DNA of 16,148 nucleotides from positions 1 through 16,148 of the forward strand of contig JANNFN010000147.1 of the NCBI GenBank assembly GCA_031379885.1. The letters run 5' to 3'. Below, piece by piece: positions 7,436 to 13,462 of this stretch. Every line of letters begins with the position of its first letter. The stretch's first letter is position 1. The stretch is from Methylotenera_A sp031379885 (GTDB lineage Bacteria; Pseudomonadota; Gammaproteobacteria; Burkholderiales; Methylophilaceae). A program made the position numbers and the translations under genes. Below the pieces are notes generated by a model that saw only the letters and a program-made list of their open reading frames with translations, was not told the DNA's origin and searched no databases.

Positions 7436-8620
7436 TTGAGTAAACATCAAGTACTTGTACTTAATAAAATTGCGTCACTCGGCACTAAACGCTTACCAAT
7501 TGAAACTTATGAAGTTGGTAGTGAAATCACCAAACCTGATGCTATTTTAGTACGCTCTGCCAAGATGCATGACATGGAAATTCCCACTAGCGTACAGGCT
7601 ATCGGCCGCGCTGGTGCTGGCACCAATAATATCCCGATTGCGGATATGAGTAAGCGAGGTGTAGTGGTGTTTAATACACCAGGCGCCAATGCCAACGCGG
7701 TTAAAGAGCTGGTACTTGCAGGAATGTTGATGGCAGCGCGCAATATCGGCCCTGCGATGAAATTTGTGGCTGGTTTAGAAGGCGATGATGCGAAATTATC
7801 TGTGGTGGTTGAAGATGGCAAAAAACACTTTGTTGGCATTGAAATTCCAGGCAGAACTTTAGGCATTTTAGGCCTTGGTGCGGTAGGCGGCATGGTAGCG
7901 GATACGGCGCTTAAATTAGGTATGAAAGTGCTGGGCTATGACCCGGAAATCACAGTGGACGCTGCTTGGCGTTTGTCTTCAGAAGTTAAGCGAGTGCTTA
8001 GCGTGGATGACTTGTTCAAGCACAGCGATTTTATTACCTTACACGTGCCATTAATTGATGCGACACGTCATTTGGTGAATGCTGAACGTATAGAGATGAT
8101 GAAACACGGTACAGTGCTGATTAACTTTGCCCGTGAAGGTGTCATTGATGAACAAGCCGTATTAGATGGGCTTGATAGCAAAAAATTACGTGCTTACATA
8201 TGTGATTTCCCAACAGCACGCATGAAATCGCATCCCAATGTAGTCGCCTTGCCGCATTTGGGCGCCTCTACGCAAGAAGCGGAGGATAACTGTGCGGTGA
8301 TGGTGGTGGATCAAGTGCGTGAATTTTTGGATAACGGTAACATTACCAACTCGGTTAATTTCCCAAGTGTGAATATGCCTCGGGAAGCCGCGCACCGCGT
8401 GGCTGTAGCAAGTGCCAATATTCCCAATATGGTGGGGCAGATTTCTACCGCCATGGCCGACGCAGGCATTAATATTCATAATATGGTGAACAAATCACGC
8501 GGCGACATTGCCTATACCATGTTGGATTTAGATAGTCCGGCAGCAGAATCTTCACTTGCAAAGATTCGTGCGATTGAAGGCGTGATGACGGTGCGTGTGT
8601 TGCCACAACGGCAAGATTAA
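7436..8620 (+). CDS. serA: D-3-phosphoglycerate dehydrogenase, short ACT-domain form
   Basis: SerA oxidises 3-phosphoglycerate to 3-phosphohydroxypyruvate with NAD, the first step of serine synthesis. The 394-residue protein has a split substrate domain (GRAGAGTNNIP at 58-68), a Rossmann fold (LGILGLGAVGG at 142-152), the catalytic arginine R233 (INFAREGVID), the catalytic histidine H274 (LPHLGAST) and a C-terminal ACT domain from about 320 that may sense serine. The usual FPTEP segment carrying the catalytic Glu reads DFPTARM here, so that Glu is not evident. The start is TTG at 7436, chosen because GGGGAG lies 8 nt upstream and the family N-terminus begins there; the next in-frame ATG is about 44 codons in. 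It lacks the extra intervening domain of long SerA types. Confidence 0.94.
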   Translation: MSKHQVLVLNKIASLGTKRLPIETYEVGSEITKPDAILVRSAKMHDMEIPTSVQAIGRAGAGTNNIPIADMSKRGVVVFNTPGANANAVKELVLAGMLMAARNIGPAMKFVAGLEGDDAKLSVVVEDGKKHFVGIEIPGRTLGILGLGAVGGMVADTALKLGMKVLGYDPEITVDAAWRLSSEVKRVLSVDDLFKHSDFITLHVPLIDATRHLVNAERIEMMKHGTVLINFAREGVIDEQAVLDGLDSKKLRAYICDFPTARMKSHPNVVALPHLGASTQEAEDNCAVMVVDQVREFLDNGNITNSVNFPSVNMPREAAHRVAVASANIPNMVGQISTAMADAGINIHNMVNKSRGDIAYTMLDLDSPAAESSLAKIRAIEGVMTVRVLPQRQD

Positions 8621-8657
8621 CCATTGATTTAGTGAAAAATTAAGTAAAACTGAAAAA

Positions 8658-9740
8658 ATGAGTGACGAGTTAAAAAAAATTCGTGATGAAATCGATGCCA
8701 TTGATGAGCATCTACTTAAACTCGTCAATGAGCGGGCAAAACTGGCGCGTCAAATTGGCGGCTTAAAAGAGGATGGTGTGATTTATCGCCCAGAGCGCGA
8801 AGCGCAGATATTGCGTCGTCTACAAGAACATAACGCTGGGCCGCTATCAAATGAAGCTGTCAGCCATATTTTTCGGGGGGTCATGTCAAATTGTCGCGCA
8901 CTCGAAAAAGAACTTTCCATTGCTTTCTTAGGACCTTTGGGCACGTATAGCGAAGAGGCTGCGCTTAAGCAGTTCGGCCAAGGTCGCAATGCAGTTGTGT
9001 GTGGCACCATTGATGAGGTTTTTCGAACATTAGAGGCGAGTCAAGCCGATTACGGCGTGGTGCCAGTAGAAAACTCGACCGAAGGTGCTATTGGCTTAAC
9101 GCTGGATTTACTACTTAGCAGCGCATTAAAAATTTGTGGTGAAATTACACTACCGATTCACCATTGTTTGCTTTCAAAGCAAACTGATATTGCCAAAATT
9201 TTGCATGTGTTTTCACATAGTCAATCGCTCTCACAATGTCATGAGTGGTTGAACAAAAACTTGCCGAGCGCAACGCGTGAGGCAGTGACAAGCAATGCTT
9301 ACGCTGCACAGATGATTCACGATTTGGTTTCGAGCGATGGCACGTTTGCCGCTGCGATTGCCAGCAAGCGCGCTGCTGAGCTGTTTGATTTGAACGTATT
9401 GGCGGAAAATATCGAAGACGATGCCAAAAATACCACGCGCTTTTTGGTGTTGGGTAATCATGATGTAGCGCCTTCCGGCAATGATAAAACTTCCATTGTG
9501 ATGACCTCGCAAAACAAGCCTGGCGCTATGGTCGAGCTACTTGAGCCGCTTTCACGTCATGGCGTGAGTATGACAAAATTCGAATCGCGGCCTTCTAAAC
9601 AGGGCTTGTGGGATTACGTATTCTTTGTGGATATAGAAGGTCATCAAACCGATGCTAAAGTTAAAGCTGCATTGCAAGAATGCTCTGCACGCGCATCCAT
9701 GCTTAAAGTGCTGGGATCATATCCAGCCGCCATTATCTAA
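8658..9740 (+). CDS. pheA: Bifunctional chorismate mutase/prephenate dehydratase (P-protein)
   Basis: PheA turns chorismate into prephenate and then phenylpyruvate, the branch leading to phenylalanine. The 360-residue protein shows the three expected parts: an AroQ-type helical chorismate mutase at about 1-85 (IRDEIDAIDEHLLKLVNERA, later YRPEREAQI), a prephenate dehydratase at about 86-265 (AFLGPLGTYSEEAA, VPVENSTEGAI and the catalytic T260-R261-F262), and a C-terminal ACT domain with the phenylalanine-binding ESRP at 309-312. Feedback inhibition by phenylalanine is therefore expected. It follows serA after 37 nt with only a weak ribosome site, and hisC follows after 9 nt, so translation coupling with neighbours is likely. 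Confidence 0.97.
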   Translation: MSDELKKIRDEIDAIDEHLLKLVNERAKLARQIGGLKEDGVIYRPEREAQILRRLQEHNAGPLSNEAVSHIFRGVMSNCRALEKELSIAFLGPLGTYSEEAALKQFGQGRNAVVCGTIDEVFRTLEASQADYGVVPVENSTEGAIGLTLDLLLSSALKICGEITLPIHHCLLSKQTDIAKILHVFSHSQSLSQCHEWLNKNLPSATREAVTSNAYAAQMIHDLVSSDGTFAAAIASKRAAELFDLNVLAENIEDDAKNTTRFLVLGNHDVAPSGNDKTSIVMTSQNKPGAMVELLEPLSRHGVSMTKFESRPSKQGLWDYVFFVDIEGHQTDAKVKAALQECSARASMLKVLGSYPAAII

Positions 9741-9749
9741 GCCACTCTC

Positions 9750-10865
9750 ATGAGTATTTCTGGCATTGATTTAAGCAAGCTGGCTCCCGATTACATTCGT
9801 GCGATTGCCCCGTACCAAGGTGGCAAGCCGATTTCTGAGCTTGCGCGTGAAATGGGTTTGAACGAGGCGGATATTGTCAAACTTGCTTCTAATGAAAACC
9901 CGCTTGGCATCAGCCCCAAAGCGCAAATGGCGATAGACGAAGCTTTACACGACATTGCACGCTACCCAGACGGCAATAGCTTTGTATTGCGTGAAGCGGT
10001 GGCTAAGAAATTTAACATAAAAAATAACCAAATAGTGTTTGGTAACGGCTCAAATGATATTTTAGAGCTTGCCGCGCGCGCGTTTATAACACCAAAAAGT
10101 GAAGCGATTTATTCACAGCATGCATTTGCGGTGTATCCATTGGTGACGCAGGCAGTTGGCGCAACAGGCGTTGTAGTTCCTGCTAAAAATTATGCACATG
10201 ATTTGGATGGGTTCTTAAAAGCTATTACACCAAAAACCAAGCTGATTTTTATTGCAAATCCAAACAATCCAACGGGTACACTCATTAAAAAAGATGCCCT
10301 GAGAGCCTTTATCCATGCGGTTCCCAGGCATGTACTTATTGTCTTAGATGAAGCGTATGACGAATATTTATCAGCCGCGCATAAGTCTGAAGCCATTGAC
10401 TGGTTGAATGAATTCGACAATTTGATTATTTCGCGCACTTTTTCCAAGGCTTACGGTCTAGCTGGCTTGCGCATTGGTTTTGGCTTGATGCATGCGGATG
10501 TGGCGGATATGCTCAACCGTGTGCGACAGCCGTTTAATGTCAATAGTATTGCGCAAGCAGCAGCGGTGGCCAGTTTGGCAGATGATGATTTTGTAGCACG
10601 TAGTTATGCACTGAATCAGGCAGGAATGACACAATTGACGCAAGGTTTTAATAAACTAGGCTTAGAGTATATCCCTTCAAGCGCCAATTTTGTGAGTTTT
10701 AAAATAGCCAATGCGGTGAATGTGAACCAACAATTGTTGAAAAATGGCGTAATTGTGCGGCCGATTGCCAATTATGAAATGCCCGATTATTTACGTGTAA
10801 GTATAGGATTGTTTAAAGAAAATGCACGATTTTTAGAAGTTTTAGCACAAATATTAAATAAGTAA
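9750..10865 (+). CDS. hisC: Histidinol-phosphate aminotransferase, possibly also acting on aromatic keto acids
   Basis: This 371-residue fold-type I PLP enzyme has KLASNENPLG at 44-53, NPNNPTG at 170-176, the D200-E-A-Y203 cofactor motif and the PLP lysine K233 in RTFSKAYGLAGLRIG, all typical of HisC. The family transaminates imidazole-acetol phosphate in histidine synthesis. Its place between pheA and aroG, 9 nt after pheA, instead of in a his operon, suggests that it also or mainly transaminates phenylpyruvate or prephenate, as HisC paralogues in aromatic operons do (inference). A second hisC in a his operon elsewhere would support that; it cannot be seen here. The start lacks a strong ribosome site, consistent with coupling to pheA. 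Confidence 0.92.
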   Translation: MSISGIDLSKLAPDYIRAIAPYQGGKPISELAREMGLNEADIVKLASNENPLGISPKAQMAIDEALHDIARYPDGNSFVLREAVAKKFNIKNNQIVFGNGSNDILELAARAFITPKSEAIYSQHAFAVYPLVTQAVGATGVVVPAKNYAHDLDGFLKAITPKTKLIFIANPNNPTGTLIKKDALRAFIHAVPRHVLIVLDEAYDEYLSAAHKSEAIDWLNEFDNLIISRTFSKAYGLAGLRIGFGLMHADVADMLNRVRQPFNVNSIAQAAAVASLADDDFVARSYALNQAGMTQLTQGFNKLGLEYIPSSANFVSFKIANAVNVNQQLLKNGVIVRPIANYEMPDYLRVSIGLFKENARFLEVLAQILNK

Positions 10866-10870
10866 TAAAA

Positions 10871-10891
10871 ATGACACTGATTATAAAATGA
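10871..10891 (+). other. Possible six-codon mini-ORF whose stop overlaps the aroG start
   Basis: ATG at 10871 opens a frame for MTLIIK ending in TGA at 10889-10891, overlapping the aroG ATG as ATGA. It has no clear ribosome site and no aromatic codons, so it is not a classic attenuation leader. It may be chance or a coupling device. Confidence 0.2.
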
Positions 10892-11973
10892 CAAACGAAG
10901 AAAAATTAAAATACGAAAAACTGGCGACGGATGATGTGCGCATTCGTGAAATCAAAGAATTGATTTCACCATTAGACTTGCTCAGCCGCTTAAAAGAGAG
11001 CACAACAAGTACGCAAAACATTTTAAATACGCGTGCAGAAATTCATCATATTTTGCATGGCGCGGATGATAGATTATTGGTGATTGTTGGACCTTGTTCC
11101 ATTCATGATACCAAAGCTGGCCTTGAGTATGCACGCCGTCTGCTTGAAGTTCGTAAAAAATTAAGTGCGGATTTATTGATTGTGATGCGTGTGTATTTTG
11201 AAAAACCACGCACTACGGTGGGCTGGAAAGGGTTGATTAACGATCCACATTTAGATGGCAGCTATGACATAAACGAAGGTTTAGCACGTGCGCGTAAATT
11301 TTTACTCGACGTGAATGAGTTAGGACTTCCCGCAGGTATGGAATTTTTGGACACGATTACACCGCAATACACAGCGGATTTGGTGAGCTGGGGCGCGATT
11401 GGAGCGCGTACAACGGAGTCGCAAGTGCATCGTGAGCTAGCTTCTGGTTTGTCGTGCCCAGTTGGTTTTAAAAATGGTACCGATGGCGGTGTGCAAGTGG
11501 CGATTGATGCAATTAAAACCGCGGAAACGCCGCATCACTTTCTGTCTGTCACCAAAGAAGGTCATTCAGCAATCATTTCGACTTCTGGAAATGAAGATTG
11601 CCACGTGATTTTGCGTGGCGGGAAGTCGCCTAATTACGATGCAAAAAGCGTAGATGCAGCTTGTAAAAACCTTGCATCTGGTGGATTGACGCCTAGTTTA
11701 ATGATAGATTGCAGTCATGCTAATAGCCAAAAAGACTATCGACAACAAAAAGAGGTTGCGCGTGATGTAGCAACACAAATATCACTCGGAGATGCCCGAA
11801 TAATGGGCGTGATGCTGGAATCACATCTCAACGAAGGCAGACAAGAACACACCCCCGGCTGTACATTGGAATATGGGTTATCAATCACCGATGCATGTTT
11901 GGGTTGGCATGAATCTGTGGAAGTGCTAGAAACGCTTGCCTTAGCGGTTCGTGCCCGTCGTCAAAAAGCTTAG
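10888..11973 (+). CDS. aroG: 3-deoxy-7-phosphoheptulonate (DAHP) synthase, class I, AroG-like
   Basis: The enzyme condenses phosphoenolpyruvate and erythrose 4-phosphate to DAHP, the entry to the shikimate pathway. The 361-residue protein carries VGPCSIHD at 67-74 with the metal-ligand Cys70, KPRTTVGWKGLINDP at 106-120, the GARTTESQVHRELASG segment and SHANSQKDYR. The N-terminus (DDVRIREIKEL) and the HFLSVTKEGHSA segment match E. coli AroG much better than AroF, keeping the Phe and Ser that line the phenylalanine site, so phenylalanine feedback is likely (inference). It ends the serC-serA-pheA-hisC-aroG run. No strong ribosome site precedes the start; a mini-ORF overlaps it. No plus-strand T-run follows, so the end of this transcript is unclear. 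Confidence 0.97.
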   Translation: MTNEEKLKYEKLATDDVRIREIKELISPLDLLSRLKESTTSTQNILNTRAEIHHILHGADDRLLVIVGPCSIHDTKAGLEYARRLLEVRKKLSADLLIVMRVYFEKPRTTVGWKGLINDPHLDGSYDINEGLARARKFLLDVNELGLPAGMEFLDTITPQYTADLVSWGAIGARTTESQVHRELASGLSCPVGFKNGTDGGVQVAIDAIKTAETPHHFLSVTKEGHSAIISTSGNEDCHVILRGGKSPNYDAKSVDAACKNLASGGLTPSLMIDCSHANSQKDYRQQKEVARDVATQISLGDARIMGVMLESHLNEGRQEHTPGCTLEYGLSITDACLGWHESVEVLETLALAVRARRQKA

Positions 11974-12003
11974 CATCTTTTGATTGCCTGAGTAGGACGC
12001 TGA

Positions 12004-12040
12004 TTTAAAAAAAGCCGCGCAAGGGAAGAATGCGCGGCTT
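12004..12040 (-). terminator. Intrinsic terminator of the repeat-protein gene
   Basis: AAGCCGCGCA (12012-12021) and TGCGCGGCTT (12031-12040) form a perfect 10-bp GC-rich stem with a 9-nt loop. On the minus strand the stem runs into seven T (A-run 12007-12013), the proper polarity to end the minus-strand gene at 12106-12438. It lies between two converging genes and may hinder read-through from aroG as well. Confidence 0.85.
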
Positions 12041-12041
12041 A

Positions 12042-12083
12042 AAGCTTAAACATTATGGCCACCACAGCTTAATGTTTAAGCTT
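12042..12083. repeat. 14-bp perfect inverted repeat next to the terminator
   Basis: AAGCTTAAACATTA (12042-12055) and TAATGTTTAAGCTT (12070-12083) are perfectly complementary around a 14-nt loop. It is one base from the terminator stem and 23 nt after the repeat-protein stop. Neither strand has a T-run behind it, so it may protect a 3' end or block read-through. Confidence 0.6.
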
Positions 12084-12105
12084 GTAACTTATATATTTCC
12101 AAATC

Positions 12106-12438
12106 TTAAGCGTTACGACCGCGACGGCGTTGGTTGTTATTGTCAGCACCGCGTGGCGCTTCTGTTGCCTCGCGAGCCAAGATGAACTGACCAGCATCCT
12201 CAGTACCTACACGACCACCACGACGTTGACGGTGATTGTTATTGTCAGCACCGCGTGGCGCTTCAGATGCTTCGCGTGCAATGATGAAACTATCAGTTTC
12301 TACACTGTTTTTATGTGTGCCTGAATGCACACGGTCAGCGCCGCGTGGGCCTTCTGAAGCTTCACGAGCAACAACAGCTGTAGAACCTAAAACAAACATT
12401 GCACCAATAACGCTTAAAACTAATTTTTTGCTAATCAT
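12106..12438 (-). CDS. Small secreted protein with three AREA[ST]E[AG]PRGAD repeats
   Basis: I do not recognise this 110-residue protein. Residues 1-24 form a signal peptide (KK, then a hydrophobic stretch ending STAVVA), with cleavage likely after A24. The mature part is three units that each begin AREASEGPRGAD, AREASEAPRGAD or AREATEAPRGAD at 24, 54 and 88 (periods 30 and 34). The units have variable, Arg/Asn-rich linkers such as NNNHRQRRGG, and the first two end in an acidic stretch plus F[IL][IL]. There is no cysteine. The last two repeats share 29 identical bases (12134-12162 and 12236-12264), a sign of recent duplication. An AGGAGAG ribosome site fixes the start, and a strong terminator follows. 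It faces the DUF6502 gene across a gap with repeated palindromes. A processed secreted peptide, a surface protein or a nucleic-acid/polyanion binder are all possible; none is shown. Confidence 0.8.
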   Translation of the reverse strand: MISKKLVLSVIGAMFVLGSTAVVAREASEGPRGADRVHSGTHKNSVETDSFIIAREASEAPRGADNNNHRQRRGGRVGTEDAGQFILAREATEAPRGADNNNQRRRGRNA

Positions 12439-12467
12439 GGTAACTCTCCTAATTTAAGTTATTTAAA

Positions 12468-12484
12468 ACGGAATAATTTCCCGT
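12468..12484. promoter_or_regulatory. Palindromic site 1 (ACGGAATAATTTCCCGT)
   Basis: This is a 17-bp imperfect palindrome of the form ACGG(G)AA-N3-TTCCCGT, the first of three similar sites in the divergent promoter gap 12439-12604. It is closest to the repeat-protein gene, about 30 bp upstream of its start. Confidence 0.5.
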
Positions 12485-12498
12485 TAATTGAATAATAG

Positions 12499-12515
12499 AT
12501 GGGAATATTTCCCGT
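12499..12515. promoter_or_regulatory. Palindromic site 2 (ATGGGAATATTTCCCGT)
   Basis: This is a 17-bp near-perfect palindrome starting 31 bp after site 1, about three helical turns. It shares the right half TTTCCCGT exactly with site 1. It is the likely best operator of the set. Confidence 0.5.
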
Positions 12516-12527
12516 GTCAATACATAA

Positions 12528-12544
12528 ATGAAAAAAAATCCCGT
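12528..12544. promoter_or_regulatory. Degenerate palindromic site 3 (ATGAAAAAAAATCCCGT)
   Basis: It keeps the left ATG and the right TCCCGT of site 2 at the same distance and starts 29 bp after it. The left half is degraded to A residues. It lies about 60 bp upstream of the DUF6502 start. Confidence 0.35.
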
Positions 12545-12604
12545 TTTATTTAAATTTATGGTAAATTGCGTTTGTAAAATTAAATAGATAAGAAGAAGTT
12601 GATT

Positions 12605-13462
12605 GTGAATAGCGAAGTTAATAAGGGGCAAATATTAATTGCAAACGCCTTGAAGCGAGTGCTGAGGCCGTTTGTTAAACTTATGCTAGCCAATAACTTA
12701 ACTTATACTTTTGCTATAGATCTTATTAAAGCCTTATTTGTAGAAGTGGCTGAGCGCGATTTTACCCTTAAAGATAAGCGGCAAACAGATTCTCGAATTA
12801 GCTTGATGAGTGGCGTACATAGAAAAGATGTAAGAAGGTTGCGAGAACTGCGCCCAGAAGTAGAAGATGTGATGCCAGATAATGTTTCCATAGGTTCGCA
12901 GCTTATTGCCTTATGGAATGCTAACCCAGCCTATTTAAACGAGGTTGGGTTGCCAAAACCCTTGCCAAGGTATGCCCTTGCAAATGGTGATAATTCTTAT
13001 GAAAGTTTAGTGCGCAGTGCAACCACTGATATTCACCCAAGAGCGGTATTAGATGAATGGCTAAGGTTAGGTATTGCCACTATTGATGATGAAAACTTCG
13101 TGCATCTGACGACAGATATGTATATTCCGCAAGAAGGCTTTGAAGAAAAAGTCTTCTATTTTGGCCACAATTTACACGATCACGCACAAGCAGCAGTTTC
13201 TAATGTTTTAGGTCAACAAATAAGCTTCTTCGAACGTTGCGTACATTATGACGAGTTAAGTAAATCAAGCATTGATGTGGTTGAGGAATTTGCTAAAAAA
13301 CATAGTATGAAGGTATTGCGTGGAGTAAATAAAGTGGCCGATGTAGCAGCTTTTAATGATAAAACTAACCCAGAAGCAAAAATGCGTATGACTTATGGCG
13401 TCTATTTTTACCATGAACCTATGCAAAATGAAGAGGTTAAGGAAGACAAGACCAATGACTAG
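12605..13462 (+). CDS. DUF6502 family protein, possible regulator
   Basis: This 285-residue protein matches the DUF6502 family by its N-terminal region: ANALKRVLRPFVKLMLANNLTY, the VEVAERDF segment and TDSRISLMSGVHRKDVRRLRE, the last resembling a helix-turn-helix recognition segment. The family function is not established; a DNA-binding role is inferred. There is no signal peptide or membrane segment. GTG at 12605 is taken as the start because AAGAAGAAG lies 6 nt upstream; a TTG two codons earlier (12599) is possible but too close to that site. Its end overlaps the next gene (ATG at 13455, stop at 13460-13462), so the two are translationally coupled. It is divergent from the repeat-protein gene, and three palindromic sites lie between them, which fits an autoregulator (inference). 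Confidence 0.85.
   Translation: MNSEVNKGQILIANALKRVLRPFVKLMLANNLTYTFAIDLIKALFVEVAERDFTLKDKRQTDSRISLMSGVHRKDVRRLRELRPEVEDVMPDNVSIGSQLIALWNANPAYLNEVGLPKPLPRYALANGDNSYESLVRSATTDIHPRAVLDEWLRLGIATIDDENFVHLTTDMYIPQEGFEEKVFYFGHNLHDHAQAAVSNVLGQQISFFERCVHYDELSKSSIDVVEEFAKKHSMKVLRGVNKVADVAAFNDKTNPEAKMRMTYGVYFYHEPMQNEEVKEDKTND

Noticed and set aside
12004..12040. Terminator of aroG
   Set aside because: The T-run follows the stem only on the minus strand; on the plus strand the stem is followed by AAAGCTT, so it belongs to the repeat-protein gene.
13395..13454. Upstream start of the DUF5666 gene 20 codons earlier
   Set aside because: It would add charged residues ahead of the signal peptide and lacks a ribosome site, whereas AAGGAAG precedes the ATG at 13455.
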